Below, piece by piece: positions 11,729-22,029 of a stretch of 64,000 nucleotides of DNA. Every line of letters starts with the position of its first letter. The stretch's first letter is position 1. Source of the DNA: Hyparrhenia diplandra (taxonomy: Eukaryota; Streptophyta; Magnoliopsida; Poales; Poaceae); assembly GCA_015847255.1 (NCBI GenBank), contig JADLZK010000229.1, forward strand, positions 1 through 64,000. Reading direction: 5' to 3'. A program made the translations under genes and the position numbers. The notes beneath the pieces are model-generated. The model was not told where the DNA came from and made no database searches. It saw nothing but the letters and a program-made list of their open reading frames with translations.

Positions 11729-12160
11729 CTATCGTAACCAACCCATATTTGACTTAGAGATCAAGCATGTACTCAATTTAGCTTCACTAGCATCAAAATC
11801 AACTAGATAGAGATTGTCATGTCTAAATCCTTTGAATATCAAATTTGAGCCGTCAACACTAACAACCTCAACATCATCAATACTAAATATGCATTTGAAT
11901 CCAAGGTCACATATTTGTGTCACCGATATCAAATTGAAGTTCACTTTATCAACTAGTGCCACATTGGATATGCTCAAGTCATTGGTGATTGCTATCTTAC
12001 CAAGCCCTCTAACTTTGCCTTTGCTATTGTCACCAAATGTGATAGTGTTGCCATCATTTGAATGAGAATCAATTGATTTGAACATTCTTGCATCACCGGT
12101 CATTTGTTAGTGCACCCACTATCAATTATCCAATGCTTCCATCCGGCCTTGTAATTCACG
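11729..12160 (-). pseudogene. Copia aspartic protease, one-base frame slip next to the active site
   Basis: The protease cleaves the gag-pol polyprotein. The minus strand reads WIIDSGCTN with the catalytic DSG at 12115-12123, then slips frame and continues MTGDARMF from 12103. The slip is consistent with one missing A in an A run. Downstream come ISNVALVDKVNFNLISVTQI and DLGFKCIF, the usual C-terminal part of the Copia protease. The domain is otherwise complete, about 120 residues after the active site. Confidence 0.88.
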
Positions 12161-12214
12161 TACAAAACAAATCAATGAGATTTAGGTACCCATCTTTGCT
12201 TGGGTCCTTGGAGG

Positions 12215-13470
12215 TTAGTCACCAAAGACTTTGGCACCCAAATGGACTTCTTCTTTGGTCCCACAATTGGTGTACCAATGAACTTTTGCCTTTATACCCT
12301 TCTCACCCTTGGTAAGCAAATAACATGAATCAAAACAAATGGAATGCACCATGTTATTATTCTTGTTCATGTTCCTTTTAGCACATTTTTGCTCTTGATG
12401 CCCAACTTGCTTGCATCTTTGACAATAGGTACCATTGCTCCTCACAAAGCTAGGCTTTGGGGTCACAAAGGCCTTCTTGCCTTTCTTGGGGATATAGCCT
12501 AAACATTCCTAGTTAAGGAAAAATCTTTGGCTACCCAAGCACTTTAGCAATTTTGCATCCCCACCATATGCCTTACCCAAGGTGTGGGTGAGCTCATCCA
12601 CCTCTCTTTTGAGAGTCTCATTCTCAACTAACAATGATGAATCAAAAATAACTTCATCACTACTAGTAGAGATAGAGTGGGTTGATGTGGATGTGAAAGG
12701 GATAGATGGTTCATGAACATCAACCACAAATGGTTCATCTATAATGTTACTTGTTGAACCAACATGCTTCTTTGAGATCAAGACACTCTTGTCTCTCTTT
12801 TCTATGAGCAAGGAGTGAGCCTTTTTGAAGCTTTATATGAGCAAGTTCTAGCTCCTCATGGTCTTCCTTTAGACACTCATGAGAGGCTTCTTTCTCCCTA
12901 AGACTTTGTTCAAGAGAGGCAACTCTCTTTTCCAAAGTCTTACACTCCTTGACCTTAGCCAAGAGGATAAGATTGGCTTGCTCAATCATTTCAAGCATAT
13001 CTTCCTTAGTGGGTTCATTGTCATCATCATATTCACTATCACTATCATATTTTACTTCATTAGCACAAGGTTCATCATCATCATGAGGTGATACCTTTGG
13101 GCCCTTGGCCATGAAGCATGAACCAGGAGGAAGAATCAAATAGAGAGGGCTTCTTGTGAAAGCCCATAGCCACCATTGCCTTCCTCTTCTCTTGGTCATT
13201 GTCCTCATCATCGGAGGACTCATCACTATCCCAAGTCACAACATAGGCACCATCCTTGCCCTTCTTGAAGGTAGCTTTGTTCTTCCTTCCTCTTCTTGCA
13301 TTCTTGTTGCCCTTGTTGTCCTTCCTATGTGGACAATCCGCATAGATGTGATCAGGGCTATCACACTTGAAGCATAGTCTTGGATCATCATTGTCCTTGG
13401 GCGTGTCATTCCTCTTCTTTTTGCCCAAATCTTCTCTTGTACTTAAGCATTTTGCCAAATTTCTTGACAA
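12215..13470 (-). pseudogene. Copia gag C-terminal region: two zinc knuckles and a coiled coil, frame-broken
   Basis: This is the nucleic-acid-binding end of gag. From right to left on the minus strand, 13470-13081 has CFKCDSPDHIYADC, a CX2CX4HX4C knuckle, with basic residues after it. 13226-12747 has a long heptad-like stretch (KECKTLEKRVASLEQSLREK) predicted to form a coiled coil. 12811-12509 has ENETLKREVDELTHTLGKAY. 12466-12215 has a second knuckle-like CQRCKQVGHQEQKC. The pieces are in different frames, with slips near 13440, 13140 and 12790. Two knuckles separated by a coiled coil make this gag longer than most Copia gags and resemble SIRE-type gag. Confidence 0.8.
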
Positions 13471-14233
13471 CCAATGCTAGGGCCTCATCAACCTCTTCTA
13501 GACCAACTTCTTCACCTTCTTCTTCATGAGCTTTGGCCTTGCCCTTGGTGGAGGTAGATGCCTTGAATGCCATTGCCTTCTTGTCATCAACCTTCTTCTC
13601 CTCTTTCTTCTCCTTCTCATTCACATCATGATCATACTTGTCAAAGGTCAAGACCTCTCGAAGCAAATCATTTGGCTTCATTGTATCAAGCCCATCTCTT
13701 TGTAGCATCATGATCAACATCTTGAATCTCTTGGGTAGGCTGAATAAGAACTTGTGACAAAAATCTTGGTCTTGTGTCTTGTACCCCAAGCTCTTGAGGT
13801 CATTAACTATGACTTGCAATCTATGGAACATCTCCAAGATTGTCTCTTCATCCTTCATCTTGAAGGTCTTAAACTCACTCTTGAGGCCATAGAGCTTGGC
13901 ACTCTTCACAACCTTGGTGCCCTCATATGTTTCACTAAGCCTTGTCCACACCTCACTTGCAAACTCCAAGTCCTTGATGCCCTCAAAGATTTTTGCATCA
14001 ATGCCATTGTAGATGGTATTGAGAGCCATCCGATTGTATGTTCCATTGGCACGATCATCGTCGGTGAGGTTGGCGGGATCAATGATAGCATAATCATTCT
14101 CGGTGACCTCTAACACTCTCTCATGTATAGAACCGAGGTACATTGTCATCTTTCTCTTCCAATGATCAAAAGAACTCATGCCATCAAAGAACGGAGGCTT
14201 TCTCCCAATATAGTTGAACACTATATTAGCCAT
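13406..14233 (-). pseudogene. Copia gag, N-terminal capsid part
   Basis: The ATG at 14233 opens a 275-codon frame just downstream of the PBS, so the start is well placed. It reads FDGMSSFDHWKRKMTMYLGS, a UBN2-type gag start, and later VWTRLSETYEG, KMKDEETILEMFHRLQVIVN and CHKFLFSLPKRF, all conserved landmarks of Copia gag (Retrotran_gag_2/UBN2). The protein would build the cytoplasmic virus-like particle. The C-terminal 30 residues run off frame; in the alternative frame the chain continues into the zinc-knuckle ORF starting about 13470, so a single slip near 13440 truncates it. Confidence 0.92.
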
Positions 14234-14278
14234 TCTTGCACCGAAGGGAGTTAATACTTGCTAGAAACGGTGACCACG

Positions 14279-14290
14279 GCTCCGATACCA
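14279..14290 (-). promoter_or_regulatory. Primer binding site, initiator Met tRNA type
   Basis: On the minus strand TGGTATCGGAGC starts two bases after the end of the 5' LTR. It differs by one base from TGGTATCAGAGC, the site complementary to the 3' end of plant initiator tRNA-Met used by many Copia elements. Confidence 0.85.
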
Positions 14291-14292
14291 CT

Positions 14293-16035
14293 TGAAAGGT
14301 CCTAAATGGCTAGAAGGGGGGGGTGAATAGCCTAATAAAAATTCTACAAGACACTAGAACAACTTGTTAGATAATAACAAAACGATAACTGCGGTTGCAC
14401 TAGCTCTACTTTGTCGGCAAGCCACCTATCCACAATTCTAATCAATTATGTCTCTAAATCACTCAAGGGGCTATGTCACTACTTGACTAACTAGGTAAAC
14501 AAGCTAGATTACTATAAACAAGTCTAAGCAACTTATTCAACTATCAAGTCTACACAAGCACAATATATATGTCAAAGTAAATGCAAGGTAGAGGAGGTGT
14601 TATACCGACGTGTCGAGGCTATGAACCAATCACCGGGAAACAATCAATCAACACAAATGATGGAGACAATAATTTGTTCACCCGGAGCTCACTTGAGCAC
14701 CCTCAAGCTACGTCTCCGGTTGTGTCGACCGTCTCAACGGTGGATCAAGGTGGCACGCACGCCTTGCCTCACTAGGCCCTCTTGATACACGCGATTGAGT
14801 GGTAACTCAACGACACGAGCAATCCACTAGAGTATCAATTCGGCACTCCGCCGGGAAAGATCACAAACCCCTCACAATATCACCGGAGGTGGGCAAGAAC
14901 AATCACCTTCTCTTCCCAACGCCTCCACGATCACCGAGCGGTCTAGGAGTGGTGCTCTCCAAGAGCAACAAGAAATCCAACGCAACGGCGACCCTCAAGT
15001 GCCTCTAAATGCAACACTCAAAGCAATGCACTTGAATCTTCTCAAATCTCTCAAGAATGTGCTCACAAGCAATGGGAGAGAGTGGGAGAGGGTTGGCTCA
15101 GCTCACAAAGTGTTAGGATCAATCAAAATGTCCAAGAGAGGAAGCTAGAACCGGCCACACAAGTATATATAGAGGTGGGGGAAAACCCCACTTCAAACCG
15201 TCACTTTTCGGGTGCGCCGGACGCGCCAAACAGGGGCGCCGGACGCTGCACAGTGGCATCCAGCGCTCCTCGAGCTGCCACGTGCCCCGACCATTGGATT
15301 TTGACCGTTTGAAAACGAGCGGCGGCATCACACGGCGCCGGACGCGGGCAGCGTCCGGCGCGGTGTCAGCGCGCGACGCCCGCTAGCGCGAGGTCCTCTC
15401 TCTGTGCGTCGCTGCCGATCGCAAGACGAGCCCAACCACTGTCGCCCGACGGCGTCGGACGCTGGGATGCCAAACCCTGGCGTCCAGCGCACAAGCGTTG
15501 AATGCACCTCCGCGTCCGTCCGCGCGGCTTCCTTTTTGCTGAATGCGTCGTTTCTTTGTCGCCGCCGATTTAACTTCGCCACTTGTTCCGGTTGCCAACA
15601 CGTCGAAGAACACCTCGAGCACGAGTATTAGCATTTTGATAATATTTTCACCAAAGGGAAGTTAGCTCTCTAGGTTAGAATGCATGCACATGATTGTTGA
15701 ACCTAGAGGCACATGAGGATCGATGTTCAGAGGTTTTCCCCTCTTTATAGTCCGACTATCGATCCTAAATCACTCACACCCTCTATGGTGTCTTGAGTGT
15801 GAAATCAAAATGGCCCTAGATGTATACCTTCGCCTTGAGCCCATTTTGATCACCTCGATCGCAATTCCACGCCATGTGAGCACTTGATCATCTTTTGGAT
15901 CACCTCAATCCATCCACCATGACCACCATGCTCCACCATTGGCTTGACCAATCTCCAATCTAATCAAACACTTAGCATCGAGAGATTAGTCCTAAGGATG
16001 TCACTAATTAGCCAAAACCAAACTAGAGATCTTCG
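14293..16035 (-). repeat. Copia 5' LTR
   Basis: This is the partner of the LTR at 4610-6374. It starts TGAAAGGTCC on the plus strand next to the PBS and ends CTTCG before the CTTTG flank. The minus-strand TATA-like CTATATATA lies at about 15163-15171. Differences from the other LTR are mainly short indels, often at C or G runs. Confidence 0.85.
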
Positions 16036-16101
16036 CTTTGCTAAGTGCAATTAGCCGAGGCGCCCGCAGCACTTAGCAAAAAGTTGTGTCCAAGTGGAGT
16101 G

Positions 16102-16501
16102 AGTGAGTGCTACTGGATGTTACATACCCGAGCAAACTCTTAATTCGTTTAGATACGCACATTACTTTCTAGTAATTAACCATATAAAATATGAAGCTTG
16201 ATAAAGAGATGCACAAACTAGCTCTAACATGAGACTTTTTTTTTATTTTTAAACAAATATAAATTGTTCTCTACATTCTCTCTCGTTAGTTAACTCATAA
16301 TGAAACAAAAAGGCCTTATCAAAAAAAAAAGTTGCAAACAAAAATTATACTGTGTCATGTTATATGACTATTTCAATCACATGTGAAAGGCATAACCGAA
16401 CTGAATTATTAGAAACTCACCTAGTTGAGTCGTGTAAAAATTAGAAAATTGACTATTCAGCCGAATGAGAATTAGCACGGTAGAAACACGAGAATAAGAT
16501 A
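16102..16501. other. Short stretch with nothing recognised
   Basis: AT-rich sequence between the CACTA end and the MITE at 16502. No ORF, repeat or conserved signal was recognised. Confidence 0.5.
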
Positions 16502-16581
16502 GGCCCTGTTTGGTTACTAGGGACTAGGGACTAGAAACTAAATTTTAGTCCCATTTAGTCTCTAAATTACCAAACAAGGGG
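16502..16581. mobile_element. hAT-like MITE, about 80 bp
   Basis: It starts GGCCCTGTTTGGTTACTAGG and ends TTACCAAACAAGGG, imperfect inverted ends of the GGCCCTGTTTGG type common in grass hAT MITEs. Diverged TAGGGACTA and TAGTCCC motifs continue to about 16650, so a second, partly overlapping copy is possible. No clear 8-bp TSD was found. Confidence 0.45.
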
Positions 16582-16912
16582 ACTAATGGTCTAATTTTTA
16601 GTCTCATTTAGTCCCTAGTCCATTAGCCTCTCTTGAGGTGCTAATTGGGACTAGTTGAAAAAAAAATTCCACCCGATACCCCTGCCCTATCCTCTCGATT
16701 CGGCTCGCTCACTTTCGCCCAATTTTCCGCATACGCTCGCCCGATTCCCACTCGCTCACGGCAAAGACGGCAGACGGGCCCGGATTCGCCTTCGCTTCGC
16801 TCGCGGAGCGCCACCCGCTTCGCCGTGGCGGCCATCAGTCGCGGCCCCGTATGCATGTCTACTTCGTCTCGTGTTCCATTGCACAGTTCCATCTCGCGGG
16901 CATTAGTGCCGC

Positions 16913-17099
16913 ATGGCCATCATCCTCTATCCCCATTTGGGAGTCGCCCATCTAAACCCCATAGTCGAGCTGGCCAAGGTCCTCCTCCGCCGCGGCCTAG
17001 CCGTCATCATCACCGTCATCGACTCGCCCGACAAGGACTCCGTGTCGGCCGAGGCACCAACCCGCCTCGCCCGCCGCCAACCCGGACATCGCGTTTTGA
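16913..17099 (+). pseudogene. Captured fragment of a plant UDP-glycosyltransferase (first exon start)
   Basis: From ATG 16913 the frame reads ILYPHLGVAHLNPIVELAKV and then RRGLAVIITVIDSPDKDSVS. This is the N-terminal Rossmann-fold start of plant family-1 UGTs, whose conserved region is 'P..G.GH..P...LAK.L..RG'. The conserved His of GVAHLNP corresponds to the catalytic His of UGTs, which use UDP-sugars to glycosylate small molecules. After about 50 residues the frame slips (another frame reads NPDIAF, also UGT-like) and homology stops at about 17099. A UGT is normally 450-500 residues, so this is roughly the first 60 only. GC-rich leader-like sequence from 16660 precedes the ATG. It is best read as a transposon-captured gene fragment. 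Confidence 0.75.
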
Positions 17100-17426
17100 G
17101 TTTTTATTCAATATTTCAAAAATGACCACTACAAAAAATTATTTGTATCCGGTAGCCCCTTTGGTCACGCCAGCCCAGCACCGATGGTTGACCCAGGCTA
17201 GCGTGGCGCTTGATGGCGCCCACCTTGCCGCGCTTAACCGTCCATCGGGCGCGACAATTTGCTAGCGACGGGGAAGTAGGCCCACCTCCTTCTCTTCCCT
17301 CTCTTCATTACGCTTCACTGAGCCAAGCTAGAGCTCGTGCTCCCTTCTACCATTCTCTCTCCCCTCTTCCTTCCATCCTCTCCACCCCTTGGATTTTGTT
17401 TGGAATTTGATTTTAGATTTCAGTAG
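17100..17426. other. Junction region with a possible CACTA end
   Basis: CACTACAAAAAATTATTTG at 17127 resembles a CACTA terminus, but no partner end was found nearby. The rest is moderately GC-rich with a pyrimidine-rich run at 17290-17390. No gene was recognised. Confidence 0.35.
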
Positions 17427-18704
17427 TGTTGACACTTCTTATGGTAAATATTTATTAGTTAGCTAAACATGAAATACGGATATAAAATAAATATAAACAT
17501 AGACATAGGGGTTTTACTAACAATTCCATGAGTTTTGGTGATTTGTGTATTTTCGGGGATTAAACGGGGAAAAAGTCCAGAATTTTGAAAGCATTCCAAC
17601 TTGGCTCCCTACTGAAAGAATACTCTAGAAGACTCTAGAGGACAAGTCACAGAAGGTGGGACCTACCTATCATAGAGACAGGTCGGCCGACCAAGAGGGC
17701 AAGTCGGCCGACTTGTGGGCCCCACTGTTAGCCTCTACCTTCCTATGTCGGTTCATAACCACCTCCAAGACTTCATCCAAGCCATTGATCTATGTCGGTT
17801 TGATCCAAGGGCTACGCTTCATCGACCACGACTATATAACTAGGACCCCTAACCCCTGGGCAGGGCATGAATTCATTATTCATCATTCAATTCAGATCAA
17901 CAGCAGAAGCCCTAGGTCTTCTCTAGTTCTAAACTAGAACTAGATGCTCTAGATCAAGTTAAAGAGTTAGATATCAAGTTAAGAGATCAGTTTTGTAGTC
18001 TTCGTGAGAGACTAGAACTAGTCTTGTTTAGAGAATAAAGAGCGAGTGGAAGGAGAAGTTGGGGGAAGCGCCAGACTTGTCGGTGTCTCCTCTTCAGCTT
18101 GTACCTTCGGGATCAAGTTCCATTGGAGCTTGTTCTTGAGACTTCTATGGTGGATCAACTTCTTATTTGAGTAAGTCATCTTGTTCTTATTGTTCTTAAG
18201 GTTTACAACTCTTTTATTGGAGTACTTCAATTCTTGTCGCTCTTGGGTTGAAGTTGCTACCCCTAGTGTAAGCGTGGTGCTTAGACTAGAAAGCTCGTAG
18301 ATGCACCCTACCTTCTGGATCGGTGGTAACTAACGGGGGTGACCTCTCGCCTCGTTAATTCTCTGTAGTCCACCTCCCGTTGGATAGGACTTAGCAGGAC
18401 CTTTTGCTTGGGATTGCACTCTCTGCTAGTGCCTTTCCTTTTGAATAATGTCCCCATAAGAATATATCAACATAACTTACAAGGGTAAGAACTAAACAAC
18501 CATAGGAACCTTCTCATCTTTATACCCTCTCGGTCCTTGGTATGCCTTTCGGGGATTTAGTTATAAGCCTCGACCACTCTCACACCATTCTTCCTGTGGA
18601 TTCGATATTTAAAACCCTCTCCCGGGTGAAGTGCTACATCGGTATCCGTGCGCTTGCGGATTATTCATCTATCAATATTTTTGTGGGCATAACTTTTACC
18701 AACA
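17427..18704 (+). repeat. 5' LTR of Athila element 1
   Basis: It begins TGTTGACAC and ends TTACCAACA. The right boundary is fixed by the PBS. It shares recognisable blocks with the LTR of element 2, for example CATGAGTTTTGGTGATTT and GGGGATTAAAC, so the two elements are related but distinct. A TATA-like CTATATAAC lies at about 17832-17840. Confidence 0.75.
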
Positions 18705-18710
18705 AGCATT

Positions 18711-18728
18711 TAAGGCGCCGTTTGCGGG
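18711..18728 (+). promoter_or_regulatory. Primer binding site of Athila element 1
   Basis: AAGGCGCCGTTTGCGGG lies seven bases after the LTR end. It is a diverged form of TGGCGCCGTTGCCGGGG, the PBS of many Athila-lineage elements, usually assigned to tRNA-Asp. Confidence 0.65.
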
Positions 18729-18828
18729 AGAACGGTTGCTAAAGAGAACTTTGAGTATAACTAAATCTTGTAAGAATATCTTCTAGTTTAGATTTTATCT
18801 TTTATCTTTTTATCTTTCTACTAGCCTT

Positions 18829-19740
18829 ATGGATACCACCCCTCTGTACCAATATATGGCACCCACGGAGCTCAGCTATAGGCCTGTGCCATCATCTAAA
18901 CCAATTCAATCCCAAACCTATGAGCTGCGCCCACGGTTAATAGAGATGGTCCAAAATCATACTTTTTCAGGAGCAATAGGCGAAAACCCTTTTCATCATC
19001 TCCAAACATTCGAGAAGACTTGCGACTGCCTCCATATAGAGGGCATGTCGAATGAAACCATCCGCTGGAAGTTATTTCTGTTCTCTTTGAAAGGAAAAGC
19101 TCACCATTGGTGCGACCTAAACAAAGACAAGAAGAAAGGTGACTGGGGAACCTTACTCTCTGACTTTTGTGCAGATTTCTACCCCATGTCCAAAGTAGTC
19201 AACATCGGGAACTCGATCCTATCCTCTAAATAGGAGGATAATGAATCTTTAAGTTCTTACGGGAACATTTTGATCTCCTTTTCAAATCGAACCTAATCTA
19301 GCCATTCAAGACCAAGTTTTACTTCAATATTTCTATGTAGGTCATAATAGAAAATCTAGAAAATATTTGAATACCTCGCAAATGGATCTTTTCCGCACCT
19401 CTTTGCTATCTCTTTGATAAAATCCTAGCTAATAAATCAGAAGAACCTTTTGTAGAGAATCCTTTAGAAGAAGAAGAAGAAGGATTAGCTGAAACTGATT
19501 TCATACCATATTCTTTACAACCACCGGCTGATCAAGAGCGATCAGAGTCGGAGGAAACTCCGATCTCTGATTTTATGCTCGATATTGATGATGATCTCTT
19601 TTTCGGATATGGAAATAGCTTGAAATATCGGTTCGAGAAAAAGCCTCGAAGTCAAAATCATCACATTCAGATCCTATAGACCCCTCGATGAAGCTTTCTT
19701 AAAAAGGTCCACAAAAGAGCTTGTCTCTATCATAAGTAGC
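18829..19740 (+). pseudogene. Athila-type gag, truncated by stops
   Basis: ATG 18829 opens 134 codons: YELRPRLIEMVQNHTFSGAI, then NPFHHLQTFEKTCDCLHIEG and WKLFLFSLKGKAHHW. These are the capsid landmarks of Retrotrans_gag (PF03732) in its Athila form. A TAG stop at 19231-19233 ends the frame. Gag-like codons continue to about 19740 in shifted frames, including an acidic run (EEEEEGLAETDF) near 19460. The start lies about 100 bp after the PBS, as expected. Confidence 0.8.
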
Positions 19741-20400
19741 GAATAGTTAGAAGAATCGAGCTTTGCCCGATGTAATCCGTTTGGATTCACCTTCTATACC
19801 TCTCCGCTGCCAAATTCATAAAGACTCTTTCGATGCCCTTTATAACCCAGTTGTGGGAATAAATATCATGGCATTATCTCTTGCTCATGAACTTCTCAAA
19901 CATATGCAATTAATCCCCACCACAAAATTGCTAAAAAGCTCTTGAGGACAAATTATTCAAAGCTCGGGAATTCTTTATGTCTTGCCAATCCGGGTTAAAG
20001 ACGCTATGGTATATTTGAGCTTTCATATCTTTGACATCATGGAGTTTGACCTATTGATAGGATAACCCATTGAAAGGCTTCTTATAGAAGTACAAACTAG
20101 AAAATTAGATATTCGCTTAGGCAAAGGATTTAAAATTCCCTTGCCTATTACCCAAGCTATTCATGCTAAAACCAAACCATGTCTAGACCTAGACCCTATG
20201 GAAGAAGTCAAGGAGGCATCTATAGAACACTTTGTAGAATCCAATTATGAAGATGACACTGAATTTTTCATCAAAGAAAAGGAAGAGAACCCTACCACCT
20301 CAGAACCCTTAGATGAATTTGAGAACCCTCCTAGACCTCCCGTTGAGCATAAACCTTTACCCACCTGGTCTCACATATGCTTTTCTCAATAATGATCCCG
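19741..20400 (+). pseudogene. Athila-type protease region, degenerate
   Basis: At 19763-19945 the frame reads KDSFDALYNPVVGINIMALS. This aligns with the Athila protease site 'DALCDLGASVNIMP', but the catalytic D-[ST]-G/A core has been altered to NPVVG. A short acidic ORF (20141-20392) follows, as in other Athila elements between protease and RT. No intact active site remains. Confidence 0.65.
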
Positions 20401-20599
20401 AGTCTCCCCGTGATCATAAGTGATAAACTCACTCGAGAAGAGACTCTTAGGGGCGATAACTGTCTTAGAACATCATCGCTCGGCCTTTGGCTACTCACTC
20501 CAAGATCTAAAAGGAATTAGTCCATTCTTCTGCACTCATCGCATTCCAACAGACCTAGACATTCCACCATCTAGAGAACCCCAAGTGTAGACTTAATAA

Positions 20600-21410
20600 T
20601 GCAATGAGAGAGGTAGTGAAGAAAGAAGCTTTAAAGTTGTTACACGGTAGGGATTATATATCTGCGCGCTCATAGTAAGTGGGTAAGTCTTGTACAAGTT
20701 GTGCCTAAAAAGGGAGGTTTGGGAGGCATGACGATTGTTAAAAATGAGAAAAATGAATTAATCCCCTAAAGAACCGTTACAGGATGGCGGATGTGCATAG
20801 ATTATAGAAAATTAAATAAAGCTATAAGAAAAGATCTTTTTCCATTGCCCTTCATTGATGAAATGTTAGAGCGATTGGCTATCCACTCTTTCTTTTGTTT
20901 TCTTGATGGATATCTTTGGGTATCACCAAATCCCAATCCATCCTAATGATCAAAGCAAAACCACTTTTACATGTCCATATGGAACTTATTCTTATAGAAG
21001 AATGTCTTTTGGATTATGTAATGCTCACTTCTTTTCAAAGATGCATGATGTCTATATTTTCTCGATATGATTGAAGAGATTATGGAAGTTTTCATGGATG
21101 ATTTTTCTATATACGGAAAAACTTTTTTGATGATTATCTAGAAAACTTAGATAAAGTTTTGCAAAGATGTGAAGAAAAGCACTTAGTCCTTAATTGGGAA
21201 AAATATTATTTTATGGTTAGAGAAGGAATAGTGCTTGGACACCTAGTGTCGAAAAGAGGAATTGAGGTAGACAAAGCTAAAATTGAAGTAATAGAACAAC
21301 TACCTCCACCTCTCGAATGTCAAAGGAATAAGAAGTTTTCTTGGCTATCTTTGGTTTTTATCGTAGATTTATAAAAGTTTTTTCATACATTCTTTGGACC
21401 ACTTACTAGC
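20600..21410 (+). pseudogene. Athila-type reverse transcriptase, degenerate
   Basis: Recognisable phrases in several frames are RMCIDYRKLNKA (about 20790), FPLPFIDEMLERLA, FCFLDGY, and VFMDDFSIYG with the active-site MDD motif (about 21088-21117). ERCEEKHLVLNWEK-like sequence and GIVLGHLVSKRGIEVDKAK then follow (21159-21374). The order and spacing match a Gypsy RT. At least three frameshifts and stops are present. Confidence 0.82.
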
Positions 21411-22029
21411 TTGCTAGCCAAGGACGCTCCCTTTGAATTTGTTGATGATGCATGTCTTAAAGTTTTTGAAACGTTAATAAAGGCACTCATCTACGCACCA
21501 ATCATTCAACCCCCGATTGGTCTTTACCCTTTGAAATTTTGTGTGATGCTAGTGATTATCTTTGTGGGGGTAGTTTTAGGGCAAACTAAAGATAAAAAGC
21601 ATCATGCAATTGCTTATGCTAGTAAAACTTTGACGGGACCTCAAGTTAATTATGCTACCACCGAAAAAAGAACTGTTAGCTGTTGTTTATGCTATTGATA
21701 AGTTTAGATCTTACTTAGTAGGAGCAAAAGTGATTGTGTACACTGATCATGCTACTTTGAAATACTTGCTCACTAAGAAAGATGCTAAACCCCGATTAAT
21801 AAGATGGATTTTGTTGCTCCATGAATTTGACTTAGAAATTAAAGATAAAAAGGGAGTAAAAATTTCTATTGCCGATCATTTGTCTAGAATGCATTTTGAG
21901 AATCCACGGGAATTGCCTATTAATGACTCACTCAGGGACGACATGCTCTATCGGATAACCCAATCCGATCCCCGGTATGCGGATATTATTAATTTTATGG
22001 TTGCGGGGATATGTACCACCGAGGAGTAG
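21411..22029 (+). pseudogene. Athila-type RNase H, split by one frameshift
   Basis: 21411-21698 and 21652-22029 together cover the RT connection and RNase H. Visible are AKDAPFEFVDDACLKVFETL, HAIAYASKTLTGPQVNYATT, then KELLAVVYAIDKFRSYLVGA, VYTDHATLKYLL and IADHLSRM. The frame slip is at an A run near 21665, where one copy reads TTEK followed by KELLAV in the next frame. Gypsy RNase H normally has about 130 residues and the combined region fits. Confidence 0.85.

Larger units (their letters stand above)
4610..16035 (-). mobile_element. Ty1/Copia LTR retrotransposon, minus strand, degenerate
   Basis: LTRs of 1,765 and 1,743 bp bound an internal region whose minus strand reads gag, protease, integrase, RT, RNase H, the Copia order. 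The initiator-Met-type PBS lies inside the right LTR and a purine tract inside the left one. Five bases flanking the element are TTTTG (4605-4609) and CTTTG (16036-16040), a TSD with one mismatch. Long LTRs, a gag with coiled-coil extension and two zinc knuckles, and about 1.1 kb between pol and the 3' LTR suggest the Maximus/SIRE lineage (inference). gag and pol are broken by several frameshifts, so it cannot move by itself. A solo LTR interrupts the integrase. Confidence 0.9.
2653..16101. mobile_element. Second CACTA-like element with TTTGCCGAGTGC motifs, split by a Copia insertion
   Basis: The termini are CACTC at 2653 and GAGTG ending at 16101, with AGT on both sides (2650-2652 and 16102-16104). 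Between 2670 and 3260, and again at 4440-4600, variants of GCACTCGGCAAAG and TTTGCCGAGTGC occur in both orientations, the reiterated subterminal motif of a common panicoid CACTA group. The same motif reappears as TTTGCTAAGTGC and GCACTTAGCAAAA just right of the Copia element (16037-16079), showing both flanks are one element. Removing the Copia insertion leaves about 2.0 kb with no transposase gene. Confidence 0.75.

Noticed and set aside
8218..14113. Plus-strand ORFs inside the Copia element
   Set aside because: They are antisense shadows of gag and pol, which are clearly on the minus strand.
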